64,000 nt of DNA, taken from contig JANTQA010000057.1 of assembly GCA_027625915.1 (NCBI GenBank), forward strand, positions 9,734,001 to 9,798,000. Reading direction: 5' to 3'. Source of the stretch: Anaeramoeba flamelloides (Eukaryota; Metamonada; Anaeramoebidae). Each line of letters starts with the position of its first letter. Position 1 is the first letter of the stretch. Both the position numbers and the translations under genes were made by a program. The notes beneath the pieces were generated by a model. It was given only the letters and a program-made list of their open reading frames with translations, did not search any database and was not told the DNA's origin. Of this stretch, positions 1 to 12,249 are shown piece by piece.

Positions 1-789
1 TAATTTGAACACATTCATAATATTCCATTCAGTGTAAAACATAAAGTTATTTTTTAATGTTCGAGTTTGAACTAATATTTTTCCATTTCACTAACTGGGA
101 TTAAGAAATTATTATCGGTTACTAAATAATAATGATTACTTAAGTTGCTTTTTTCACACTTTTACTTAATATGTTCCTAAACAAAAAAAAAAATGTTATA
201 AAAAATGATAATAAAGTTTAAAAAAATTATAAATTTTTTTTTTAGATACTTTGGTTTTGTTGTTTGTAATTATCAATATTAGACCAAGTTAAAAAATAAA
301 ACTATAATTTTGAAACTTTCGGTGGGTATATGAAAAGAAAATCACAAGAAGTTGTTAATTGAAATAGATTTTTTTTATTAGTATATTTTTTTTGACAATT
401 GGGAAAAATCAACAAAATGATACTTATAATTTTTTTTTTTGATTTTCTTTTTTTAAAATTTACCAGAACAAATCTTTAATAGGTGATGTTTAAAATTGAA
501 AATTTAATAAGCTTTTCATTCATCGATAAAAGAAAAAACTAAAAAAAAATAAAAAATATATTAAAAACTAGTGATTTTATTGAAAATAAATATTTTTGCC
601 TTTATATTTTATTAAAATTGATTTAAATTCATTTTTTAATAATTTTTTTTACAAAATACAATTGTTTTATGAATAAATATTTGAAAAGATAATCAAATAT
701 TCATGATCAATAATAGTTTCCTTCCCAATAAATTCAAAATTGAAATAATTGTACCCTTCAATAAATTTGACAATAATATAATTAAATCT

Positions 790-986
790 TACAGTCATTT
801 CCACTTTTAAGACACAAACTTCCAATGAAATTTATGAGACAAAAAATCCCAAATTAAAGCACATTTTTTGGAATTTTAATTTTCACAAATTATTTTACTA
901 GAATCTGAATTTTTTGCCTTAATTTGGGATTTTTATTGTGCCTTAAATTTCGTTGGACTTTGTGTATTAAAAGTGGAATTGACTAT
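790..986. mobile_element. Palindromic TA-flanked MITE, degenerate copy (CAGTCAGTTTCAC family)
   Basis: The left end reads TACAGTCATTTCCACTTTTAA and the right end is its diverged complement (AAAAGTGGAATTGACTATA). Inside are inverted copies of the family's AAATTAAAGCACA-type segment around a central AT loop. It matches the better preserved copies at 37023 and 46.2-47.9 kb but has more substitutions and is therefore probably older. There is no coding capacity. TA flanks and CAGT-like termini are typical of Tc1/mariner-derived MITEs; assignment to that superfamily is inference. Confidence 0.75.
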
Positions 987-2625
987 AATATTGTACCCTC
1001 TAGAATTGTTTAAACATTAAATAAAAAAAAATCTTAATAAATTTACAAAGAAATTGACATATTACAACAATCCAATAAAAATAGTATAGACTATTTTTTT
1101 GTCTACTTTATAAAAGATTGTAAACAAATTATTAAATTCCAAAAAAAAATCTTTAAAACGGGAATAATCATTTTCTCTTATAAAAATCCTTCTAACAATT
1201 TTATTTGTGTTTTAATAATTATAAAATTGCTTTTTATTTCTTATAAATAATAATTATAAATCTTTTGTATCATTTTAGTTTTTAAGAAATCATTGAAATG
1301 AAAAAAAATAATTTCTTTTGATGATTTTTATTACAAGTTTTCATTTTGTGAGGGTTACTAAAAGATGAAAAAAAAAAAAAAAAAAAATAGAACTGACCAT
1401 TTCAGAAAAAAAAATTGTATTTTGTTGAAATCTATAAATTAAATTCAATTTCACAAAGTTTATATGAGGGTTTGTTTACCAAATCGAATTCAATACTTGA
1501 ACACAGTTAATTTTCTATAACATAGCTAGGAAATTTTTTCCAATAAAAAATCTCTAAATTTTGTTTTTTTGTGATACTCTCTCATAATAAACATTTTTCT
1601 ACATAAAAATTTTGAAAAAGGTTTACCACTTTATTAGATATTAATTGGAATTGAAAAAAAAAAAAAATGAAAAGATTCCAGTAATATTCTTTTCGTTTTT
1701 AATTGTAAAAGTTTGAAATTTCTATTTGAATTAGTGGAAATATTATTTGAAACAATTTTTTAATAGTCTAAAAAGAATCATATTTTTTCAATTTTAAAAT
1801 AATAATAAAATAAATATTTTAAAAGGTATTACTAAATTAAATCAAGAAATGACTTATTCTTGATTTTTAGTGGATTATTTTTAAACATTTTAATTTTTTT
1901 ACTATGTTTGGGTTTTAATATATATTCTCAGTTTTTTTTCTGAAAATTATATTTACATTTATTATTTTTTCTTTCTTAGTGTTCAATCTAAAGTTCATTT
2001 GCTGTAACTAAATTATAAAAAAAATATGCTCAAAAAATAGGTACTTCTTGCACAAGTCACAAATTGTGAAAAAGGGCGTATTCGAATCTTATTTATTTTA
2101 ATTGGTATCTTTTCTTAATTACATCTAATTATTGTAACTTTGAAAAAATAATTTATAAAAGAGGTATAACTGAAATATAGTATGTAGTTTTGGCTAATTT
2201 TAATTTTCATAATAATTTTTTACTTCACAAGTGTAAAAATTTATGTATCAATATTGAGAATTTTTTTACTATAATTGTCATTTCTCCAAAAACAATAAAA
2301 CCTTTCCAATTTCGCTGATGGGGTGTTTTTGTCAAAAAACTTGGTGTTACTCATATCAAAAAATTCGATTAATTTAACAAATATTAATATTTGGGGTTGA
2401 TTTATGAAATTTAAAAATCAGAAAATAATTTTCAGAATCAAAAAACAAAACAACCCCAAAAATTTTTATTTGCTTAATAAATTGAATTTTTTGCTATTGA
2501 ATACCTTGTCTTTTTTACAAGAAACATGTGTCTTGTGGGAGCATCCGAAAAGTTTTATCGTTTTGGAAAAATTACAAATTTAGTAAAAAAACATCAAATA
2601 GTAAGACACCAATTGTTGCACTATT

Positions 2626-3187
2626 TTAAGGTTTACAATCCCTGAAATTTGAAAAAAGATTATCTTGTGTCGTTTGTTACCATATGTTAATTTGGTTCTT
2701 AGCTGATCGATCTTGTACTTGGTATGGATTATAATAGTGGTTCAAAATGGCAATTTTTGACAATTTATTTTTTTTTTTTCCCAAATCCGATTTGAAGAGT
2801 TTAAGATGAATTGGCTGTAACTTAAGTTATAAAAAAATGTGGTTTGTAGGCTTGTTGATTGAAATTTTAAATTAAGTTTGGTTTTATTGGGAGCTTTTAA
2901 AAAATGTTTTTTTTTCATTTGATTAATTGACATAAAAGTAAATCAAGATTCTTTTCTACAACCCAAAATTCAAAAGTTATTCTTGAACAGCTATCAATCT
3001 ATTAATCTTAAACTCTTCAAATCGGATTTGGGAAAAAAAAAAAATAAATTGTCAAAAATTGCCATTTTGAACCACTATTATAATCCATACCAAGTACAAG
3101 ATCGATCAGCTAAGAACCAAATTAACATATGGTAACCAACGACACAAGATAATCTTTTTTTCAAATTTCGGGGATTGTAATCCTTAA
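2626..3187. mobile_element. Foldback MITE with TTAA flanks, about 180-bp arms
   Basis: The left arm (about 2630-2808) starts GGTTTACAATCCC. The right arm (about 3005-3183) is its near-perfect reverse complement, ending GGGGATTGTAATCC. TTAA lies immediately outside both ends (2626-2629 and 3184-3187). The two arms differ at only a few positions, so the copy looks young. The element at 27527-28286 has the same termini. TTAA target duplications are characteristic of the piggyBac superfamily; that assignment is inference. There is no transposase inside. Confidence 0.8.
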
Positions 3188-3218
3188 CTATAACTTAATA
3201 GAAAATATAAGAAATAAC

Positions 3219-3401
3219 TTACCTCTTAATAACGATTTCTGAAGGTAAAAATAGTGAAATTGTGATATAAAAACACTCTTGAACGAGTTCCTTAGTCTTT
3301 AATTCCATTTTTAGATTAAGAATATCTTGGACAAAAAAATGGGAAATTTGTATTATTTTACCCTCTTTGATCATAGTAAAATTTGAATTAATAATTTCCA
3401 T
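3219..3401 (-). CDS. Possible first exon of an unrecognised minus-strand gene
   Basis: An ATG-initiated open stretch of 60 codons on the minus strand runs into a strong splice-donor-like sequence (AAGAG then GTAAGTT) close to its end. Composition is mixed rather than low-complexity (for example HFFVQDILNLKMELKTKELV). I recognise no family, and no convincing next exon was found toward position 1; the TTAA foldback element lies immediately downstream. It may equally be a chance open frame or a remnant. Confidence 0.2.
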   Translation of the reverse strand: MEIINSNFTMIKEGKIIQISHFFVQDILNLKMELKTKELVQECFYITISLFLPSEIVIKR

Positions 3402-3987
3402 TTCAAATCTCTCAAGACAAAAAATTTCCCAAGTTGTACATTCTATTGATTGTTTTTAGTTACTTTGACATGTTTGATATGTTTTAAATTTAGAGTGTGG
3501 AATTTAAGATATCTTTACGTCATTTATTTTTTTACTGTTTTCCTCGAAATCTTTTTTTTGACAATTTTGTTTGTTTTTCAAACTATGAAATTAGTAATTC
3601 TCTAGCGCAATTTCTTCCAGAATGATAATTCTTTTTGAGAAGTTAACATAAAGTAATACATTGGAACAATCACACACTCGTCTCTCTTGGGGTCATAACG
3701 AAATCCTTAACAAAAGTAAATTTAATAAACTTAAAATATGGAAAAAAAATACTTCACCATTTTTCAAAAAAAGTAAATTCGAATTCTTTCATCACTTAGT
3801 AAGTAATTCTACATTAAATAAGAACCAAACAAAAATACCAAAACCCTAAAATCAAATTATTGATTAAATTTTTAAAGCATTTTCATTTTTTGAGAAATTT
3901 TTATGAAAATAAAAATCTTTTACTGACCAAACTCGATTATTCACTTTTAAGAATAATATACTCAACAAACAGTAAGAGAAAAAATCT

Positions 3988-5801
3988 ATGAGATCATTGG
4001 TTGAACATGTTAATCGTGAAGAAGTTTTTTCTTTAATTCAACCACAACCACAACCACAACCAAACAAAAAAAAAGAAATAGCTTTTCGAAAAACAGATCG
4101 AAATTATTTTGAATATCTCCCCGACGAATGTAAAAATCCCATGACTTTTTAAAAAAAAACATCTCTTTCTTTATTCTTTTAATTTTACTTTTTGTTAATC
4201 CTTCAAACTTTTTTTTTTTTTTTCTTTTTTGATGTGAAACAAAATGTTTGAATTTCACAAAACAAAAACACAAAACAAAAACACAAAACAAAAATTCAAA
4301 TTAAAATTGATTAGTATTACTAAATATCTTTTCAAATTTAAAGCCACTACATTTAGGTTATTGCTTTTTAGTGAATAGACAATTCAGTGCTGTTTCTAAT
4401 GATTCTAGTTTATGGTATTCAATTTTAAAAAAAAATCAAAAATATTTAGATTTCCAAGAAATTGAAATTAATGAATTCAATTCCATAATTACCAAAAAAA
4501 AACTCGGGCTTGTGGAGTTCTTTCGCAAACAAAAAAAAGCGAAAAAAAAAGACCCACTGTATAATTTAGATTTGGGTGACGGGTTAACAGATTTCGAGAC
4601 AGAAGACCATTTAATAATCCCCGCTCTTGGTGATCATTCCACAGGATATTCTTTGAACAACAATCTGGATCTACGCAACAACCAAACTCACAAGAAAAAA
4701 AACAAAACCAAAAATAAAAGCAAAAATAAAAACAAGAATAAAAATCTTAATAAGAATAATGGTTTGTATGACGGCTTGTTTAATAGCTCTGACGAAGAAG
4801 ATCACGTGGCAAATAATTATAAAGAAATTGATCCCATTAATTTGCCATATTTGATCCAAAACAACCCAAGGATAGTTGCTGTTATGCAATTAAATAAACT
4901 TTATGAGGCGAGGGAATTAGCCAAACAAGAAGCCATTTTAAAAGAAAAAAGAAAGAATATCACGACCACAAAAAAAAAGATCTTTAATTTTTACACTTCG
5001 TGGTTCTTTTTCACGATTTCTTGCCCGTTGACAGTGGCGACGTCTGTGGTCAAATTGGATGGGATGCTTTCTCTCAAATGGTCATTTTTATTGATCCCTT
5101 TATGGATCTCGTTAATTTTTTTAATTATTCGGATCTTCATGTCTGTATTATCAATTGGCTTCCGTGAGCCCTTTTATGAGGCATCACTGATCATCATCTT
5201 ATCCGTCGTTGCAATTTTGATCTTATTATTTGTTAAATTGGATTGGTATCCGAAAATCTTATATTTGTATCCCTTTCTAATATTAATTTTTATAATTGGT
5301 GCCATATTATATTACATTATTCAGGACCACAAAGAGCGGAAAAAAAGTTCTCTTGATTTGCTTAGTGACTACTTTTTGCTGCACTATTTAGTATATTTTT
5401 ATGTCCTAATTTTCTTATTTGCGGTCGTAAGCTTTTTCTTATTAATTGTCTTAAAAAGTGATTTAAAGATCAAGATCTCTTTACACCAAATCTTCCTTCC
5501 TCTGTTTATAGGAGAATTGGTCATTTTTGCAGTCACGATCATTTTTACAATTTTAAAAATTTTCAACGTTACAATACCAATCAACATGAATCGGCTATCC
5601 TGGCTATTTTCCCTAATCGGGCTTCCATTTTTCATCTTATCATTATTAATATATTTAAAATTATCAAAGTATTTCAATTATAGTTGGTTTATTATTTTGC
5701 TGCCTTTAATAATTCCCGCATCTATTGTAGAGCTCGTTTTTTTCTTTCGTTTTTTTCTTAGAATTAAAGAAAAATGCTGTTACAACCAAGATAATATTTA
5801 A
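3988..5801 (+). CDS. F-box protein with TMEM185-like multi-spanning membrane domain
   Basis: Exon 1 is 3988-4129 and exon 2 is 4315-5801; the 185-nt intron has donor GTAAAAAT and acceptor GATTAG. The product is about 542 aa. Splicing restores a textbook F-box at residues 43-82: YLPDE from exon 1 joins LLLNIFSNL, then VNRQFSAVSNDSSLW, with a codon split 1+2. Residues 83-265 are charged and Lys/Asn-rich, probably a cytosolic linker. The C-terminal half has seven or eight hydrophobic segments. Its KLDGM...W...IPLWI and VKLDW... stretches resemble the LDG-W-PLWI repeats of the TMEM185/Fam11a family (PF10269). F-boxes normally recruit substrates to SCF ubiquitin ligases via Skp1, so a membrane-anchored adaptor is plausible. 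The start is the first ATG in frame with exon 1. Further upstream exons cannot be excluded. Confidence 0.8.
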
Positions 5802-7018
5802 TATTTTTGTATTTAGCCCATCACATTTTATCAACCTCCTTTTCATTTATATTCGCTTAACCAATCCTATTTCTAATTATTCACCACTTTTGAATATAAA
5901 CCCCATTCCAAAAATTTGGACACACCCAAAATCAAAAATAGGCAAAACACAAACCAATTTATTGTATTTTTACAAACCTAATATAAAACCACATTTAAGT
6001 TACCCAGTATTAATGTTTATATAAGTAATCATTTTAATTCAAATAAAAGAAAAAAATATAAAACAATAGAATCAAAATTGGTATGTCTAAAATAATGAAA
6101 GGTTCAGAACAAAAAATGTATTGATAAATTTGTTGAAATTACACCAACAATTGTTGATCGATCAAATGATAAGATACCATCAACCAATTTTATGTGATTT
6201 TTCAATTTAACAAACTCAAAATCTAACCTTCTATCAACCATCGAAAAAAATTTTCAGATCTAGCAAAACAGATTACGTAACTGCAAAAAAGGAAATGAGA
6301 ACTAAAACAAAAAAGACAAAAAATGAAATAGTTTGTAAAATCAAAATTATTTCCAAATTGAATGTTAAAGTGGAGTATTGTTATTCTTTCAACTGTTTAA
6401 ACTGTGTACAAATTTTTAGAATATAGTTTATGTATATATATTAAATTTTAAATCGTTGCTTCTGGTTGGATTATTTAAAATATTAAACTTATAAATAGCT
6501 AGATACACAAATTTATGAATGTTTAAAGATATATATTTACTATAATTTAATTTGATGTGTTATGCTAATTTCATAAAGGGATATATATGTAATAATTGTT
6601 TTAGTAACATTAATAAAAAAACAATAACTTCCAAAACTTATTTTTTCTGTGAAAATTTAATTCCACCATTCATTATTATATTAATATAATTTTTAATGAC
6701 CTTGATAAATAATTAATGCATAAAAATTATATTCAAATAATTTTTGATGTTTGATAAATTATTAATCATAAACAAGAAAAGAAAAGAAAAGAAATTCTTA
6801 ATATCAATAAAAAGAAACTAATTGATTTAATGATAAAATTGAAAATAATTATTAAATGTGTAATTAAAATTTGCAATATGTAGAACAATAAGGGTATTCA
6901 AATGAATGTTAAATTCATTTTTGACAATTTAATTGAAAAATCTCCAAACAAAACAAAATAAAAACTGTAATTTCTTTATTTAGAAACGAAAGTGTAGAGC
7001 AAATATCCACTGAAAACT

Positions 7019-7375
7019 TGAGGTTTTTTTTTTTTATGGTTTTTTGTTTATTCCTAAAATCAATATATTTTCGTTAGGTTTTTTTGAGTTTTCTATTTAT
7101 TTGAAAAATCGATAGATTTTCGTTAGGTTTTTTTGAGGTTTTCTATTTTATTTGTGAAGTGTTCTAGGTTTTTTTTAGTTTTTGAAATAAACCGAAAATT
7201 TATTAAAATTTTCTGTTTATTTCAAAAATTAAAAAAAAACTAACCAAAATCAATTGATTTTCCAAATAAATAGAAAACTCAAAAAAACCTAGAACACTTC
7301 ACAAATAAAATAGAAAACCTTAAAAAAACCAAGAACACTTAAACAGAAAATAGAAAACCTCGCGAAAATTGATTT
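7019..7375. repeat. Foldback repeat with related copy at 53905-54052
   Basis: The left half contains GTTAGGTTTTTTTGAG, TTTTCTATTTTATTTGTG and AAGTGTTCTAGG. The right half carries their complements (CCTAGAACACTTCACAAATA, AAATAGAAAACTCAAAAAAA), so the region can fold on itself around a centre near 7190-7215. A shorter relative with the same words is at 53905-54052. It is non-coding. The termini are not clean enough to give a target duplication or superfamily. Confidence 0.65.
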
Positions 7376-8560
7376 TAATTTTTCCAGTATTTAAAAAAAA
7401 AATAAAATTAATGATTGATCTCAATTCTTTTCAATTCTAGAAACCTGCTATTAGGTTTTTTTTAATTTTTGAAATTAAAAGAAAACCTAGGCACTCTATG
7501 ACACTTGACAGAACTTGACGGTAATCTACTGCAGTTGGCGCCACTTATTCAATCTATAAATTTTGGTTTAAACATTTTAATCAAGATAATTATCTATTTG
7601 ACCAACTATAAATCAAATGAAATATGTTCCTTAATGAAAATTTAAATTGATATTCTATAGAATTCAATGTCTGTAAATCGTGTGGTTTTTTATTTAGAAT
7701 AAAACTTTTTTTAAAATTTTCTTTTTGTTGGTTTGCTTTTTATTTTTTTTGTTAATTTCTCAAATTTTTATTTTATTGAAATCCCAGACAATGAAGTCAA
7801 TTTTTCATATTTAAATCACTCTAATTGCAACAAAAACCTAGTTAGGATGTACTAGAATGTTTTTTTGGGTTCATTTCTGTTCAGTGCTGTTAATTTTTGA
7901 TCAAATAAGATCAAAACTGTTTAGATTTTGATACAATGTTTAGACCCTCAAAATGATAAAAAAAAAAGTAAGTTGGGTATAAATCCAAATAAAAAAAATA
8001 AATATGTAAATGGAATATAAACTAAATTATTTTTCAAATTTTTTGACTAATTTATAATGTTACTGGGAGTTTTTTTGAGGGTTTATTCAATTTTTCTTAT
8101 CAAATAAATATTTTTTCAACAGATCAGAATTATTTTTTCTAATTTTGTAAATTTTAGTTTTTTTTTTCAAATTTTTGTTTTTCTTTTTTGTTTTTCAGAT
8201 TTTTTTTCTTTTTTAGCATTTCTTTTTCTTTTTAGATACTTTTTTAAAGCAAAAATCATTTGGAAAAAAAAAAATAGCTTAAAAAGACAAATAATCATTT
8301 ACCAAAATTGAGACAATGTAGTGTCTTTTAAAATGACTTTAATTAATAGCAAAAAATCTTGTTGTTAAACTTTTTTGCAGTGAAAGTTCAGTAATAAAAA
8401 AAGCCGTAATGCTAATTTCAAAAATTGAGATTACATTTTTTTTTAGTTTTTGGTTTAATTTTTTTTAATTGATAAAATATCAGGTTTTTATATCTTTAGT
8501 ATGATTTGATAGTAGATTAAAAATTAGTTTTAATTATTAGTTGTTCTTGAATACCAAAGG

Positions 8561-8674
8561 ATATATATATATATATATATATATCACAGGTATGACGATT
8601 TTTTTGATGTCATGAAACGTGTTGGCGTACGCGTAAAATTCGTTTCTCGGATATATATATATATATATATATAT
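8561..8674. repeat. 66-bp GC-richer module between two (AT)12 tracts
   Basis: Two (AT) tracts of 24 nt each (8561-8584 and 8651-8674) enclose a 66-bp segment. It begins CACAGGTATGACGA, contains GGCGTACGCGT and ends TTCGTTTCTCGG. A relative beginning CACAGGTAATACGA lies in inverse orientation against the (AT) tract at 10128. The enclosed segment is clearly less AT-rich than its surroundings. Confidence 0.6.
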
Positions 8675-9878
8675 GATTTTTTTTTTTTTTGAAGGAAAAA
8701 TAAAAACTCAAAAATAATTCTTTATTTAAACCAAAAAAATCAATAAAAGTAATAATGAAATAATGAAAATAATTGAAAGAATAATTCATTGTATTTATTC
8801 ATTTTGATTGTTACCAAAAAAGAAATTACCAAAAAAAAATCATAAAATATAATTTGATTTCATGAGATATTATTTAGAGATAAAATTTATGATCGATCAC
8901 AAAAAAAAATATAAACAAAAAAAAAAAAAATCAATTAAATACTAATAATTTAAATCCAATATATTAGACACTACAATTTTAAAATCTACATGTAAGATGA
9001 GTATTGTTATTTAATTTTTTTGATTTAATAATTTCAATTTTAATATTAAAGTAAATTAAAATAATAATAGAATATGTACAGTTAAAAAAGAAGTATTGAT
9101 ATAATTCTCAAAAAGTAATCAAATGGTGAAAGGGCTTGTTACTTATGTTAACACATACTGTGAATTTGTTTCCTCTAGTTGAACTCAGTAATATAAATTT
9201 AAAAAAGTAGAAAGTAGTACTTTTGGAAAAAAAAACAAAAGTATGGTTGGAAAACAATTTTATAAAAAAATGAAGAATAAAAAATGAAATTATTGTTTAT
9301 TATAACATGATAAAGGAAAGGTAAGGAAATAAATGTTAAGTAATATGAAATGTGACAATGGGTTATGTAAAAAAATTAGGGGTAAAATCGGTTTTATTGT
9401 ATCAAAAAAAAAAAAAAAAGTAACAATATGATTTTCTTACTAATAAGTTGAAATATAATCTATCTGATGAAAAAAAACTTTGATCACATTTTCCAAATCC
9501 GAAATTGTGAAAAAAAATTTTTAAAGTTAATACTTTTTAACATTTTTTTTGTGATCAATAAAAAATTATATAGGGAGATGTAATCAAAACATAAAATAAT
9601 TATGTGAGCTGATCTAATTTGGAATCGGTTTAAAGTTAAATTTTTACCATTTTTCTTCGCCAACGAGGAATTTTTTTCAAAAAATTATTTGATTTCTAAG
9701 TGTTTAAAAAGTTGATAATTTTCAAGAGTTTTAAACTGAAAACCTACTTTGTATTGTTTAGGGGTTTTCAAAAGAATAAATCAAATATTTTCATTATTTT
9801 AAATATAATACCCCCTACTTAAATGGGAAATTGTGGATTCCCATTATTTTAAAGGCTTTTAAGGAAATTACATCTTAG

Positions 9879-9880
<2 letters not shown>

Positions 9881-9912
<32 letters not shown>

Positions 9913-10148
9913 GTTTTGTTGTATTTTTCGTTGTTTTTAAGTTTTTTCTTTTGCATTTTTTCACATCCCAGAAACGAAAAGTATGATTTCAAAAGAATTC
10001 GAGGACTTTTTCAAAAAACAAAAAACGAAACAACGAATAAAACGAAATATATATATATATATAAAGTGAAAAAACGCGTTTTTATACATCTTTTGCTTTT
10101 TTGAAACGAAAACTCGTATTACCTGTGATATATATATATATATATATT
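9881..10148. repeat. (AT)n-bounded module related to the 8561 module
   Basis: The segment 9911-10127 sits between (AT) tracts at 9881-9910 and 10128-10148, with a third tract at 10047-10063. On the minus strand it starts CACAGGTAATACGAG and contains ACGCG and TTCGTTT words shared with the 8585-8650 segment. No reading frame of substance is present. Confidence 0.5.
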
Positions 10149-12249
10149 CAATTTATTATTACAGGTGAGTCACTATTTTTGAAATTGGGTTTAGTATAAT
10201 CTATTTACATATCAATTAATAAAAATTAAAATTAAAATCAATATAATTAAAAAACTGATCAAGATGAAATAAATAAAAAAAAATCATTTATTTCTTGATC
10301 TAATCTATCATATCAGATAAAATTACTTCTTCTTTACTTGGTTCTATATTTACAAGTATGAATTGAAAAACTATAATTTTTTAAATTTTTGTGAAATAAA
10401 TAACTCCCATTTCTAAAGAATTCCCAAAATGAATTTAAATTCCTATTTTGATAAATTTGTCTAATTATAGTTTTAGTTAAAGAAAATAGGATATTTATAA
10501 ATCTTTCTTCAGAAATTAATATTTTATAGGGTACATTTATTTGATTTTATAAATAATGATTTCAACTAATTTGTAAACCCCAGAAAAATTAGGAATCTTG
10601 CTTGAATTTTTGTTCCCATATTTTTATTTTTTGTGAGTTCAAACTTAGTGTTTGGGGTTTTTTTAAGTGGGTTCGGTTATTAAATCCTTTTTCTTTAATT
10701 GTTGAAACATAATTCTTTGTTTACCAATAGTAAGATAAAAATATTTGAAAAAAAGAATTTTGAAAACAAATTTATAAAAATAAGATTTTCATACTATAAT
10801 AATAAATATGAATGGGTAGAGAATTTCAAAGTGATGATTTGTTTATGTTTGCTCAAAAAAAAAAAAAAGAAGATAAAGAAAAAACATCTTCGATAATATA
10901 CTTTATTTAAATTTTTTTTTTTCATTCTTGATTTCAACAAATTTTTTTGGAATGATGTATTTTCTTATTTGGTATTCAAAAAGTTTAAGAAATTGTATAA
11001 AATGTCCACATTCACAGATATAATTTTTTATTTTATTCTCTAATTAATTGTAAGTATTCTCTGTAAAACATTTCAACATCCAAGATCTAACTTAAAAAAA
11101 CAACATTAATTTTAAAATGTTTCTAATTATTTGCTGAATCTAATGTCTATCCAAACTTTTAATTAGGATTTTTGTGTTTCATCACTTCATATTTGCTCTT
11201 TAAGAGATTAAATATTTTAACAGAACTTTTATCCCTTAACAATAAGTCCTTTAAGAAATTTTTTAACTTTAATTTTTTTAATTTTTATTTAAAAATAATT
11301 TATTTTGATTTATTTTTTTTTTTGTTTTAGGGTTTTATAATGATAAATGATAATTAAATTTTAATAAATAATGAGTTGTTCTAAATATGGAATTTCCATA
11401 TAATTTATTTAATAAGTTTTTTTTTTCTATCAATTAGATTTTTTAATGTAAATTATTTTGATTTGAGTTAATATGGTAACAAAGATTAATTATCAAATGA
11501 ATATTAAAAAAATAAGAAAAAAAAAGGTATAAACAATTTTACTGTCACAAGGGAACCAGTTGATGTGAGTGAATTTCATATGTTTAAAGGGTTTGAAATT
11601 GATATTAGAAGAAAAATTTATTTTGGAAATTTTCAAAATTGAAATAATTTTTTCACATTTTTTGATTTTTTTTTTTTCAATTTTTTTTTTATACCAAATT
11701 CATTTGTAAAAATATTTTTTTATTTCCAGATAGATAGTCAATTGGTAAAAAATGTGTTATTTTAATGTTACTGAAGATGGTGAAAATGATTTAAGAGAAA
11801 TCCTATTGATTTTAATTAGAATATTATTTGGATCTTTGAAATCAAGAAATAAAAATGTACATTGTTGTTTTTCTCAATGTGTTAGCCCTTAGAATTTTCG
11901 TTTTTTAATTTTTAAGAAAATCGATTGGTTAATTAGATTTATTTCAGGTTGATCTCAACTCTTCTTTGATGTGTATTATTCCACATATTTTTTCTTTGTT
12001 CTTCAAAGGTAAATTATATAAAAATAATTGATATTTGGAAATAATGTTGGTAACCTTTGGCTGAAATAAAGTTTGGTTTCTAATTAAACTCTTATCTAAT
12101 TCACAAAAGTAAGAAATTATAAAAAAAAAAAAACACACAAAAGTTCAAATATGATATATATAATATTTATTTTGAAAGAATAAAATATAAATTGTATATG
12201 AAAAAATAAAAATAAAAGAAAAAATAAAAAAAAAAAATGTTTAAATTAA

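Larger units (their letters stand above)
1..3987. other. Intergenic, AT-rich, with two palindromic transposon relics
   Basis: No gene could be supported here. The stretch holds a degenerate copy of the TA-flanked CAGTCAGTTTCAC palindromic element (790-986), a TTAA-ended foldback element (2626-3187) and a possible minus-strand exon (3219-3401). The rest is homopolymer-rich sequence with stops in all frames. The short plus-strand open stretch at 3661-3849 lacks an ATG and has no recognisable motif. Confidence 0.6.
5802..12249. other. Long intergenic region with repeats
   Basis: No gene is supported. Contents: A/T-rich unique sequence, a foldback repeat at 7019-7375, a short GC-richer patch around 7495-7550 of unknown nature, and (AT)n-bounded modules at 8561-8674 and 9881-10148. 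The open stretches at 9916-10104 and 10699-10896 are Lys/Phe-rich and lack family features. Confidence 0.6.

Noticed and set aside
4010-4291. Minus-strand open frame with Val and Lys runs
   Set aside because: Antisense of the F-box gene's first exon and intron; the plus-strand splice explains the region.
7495-7550. GC-richer patch with TGGCGCC, like a retroelement primer-binding site
   Set aside because: Only seven bases match and there is no flanking long terminal repeat or coding domain.
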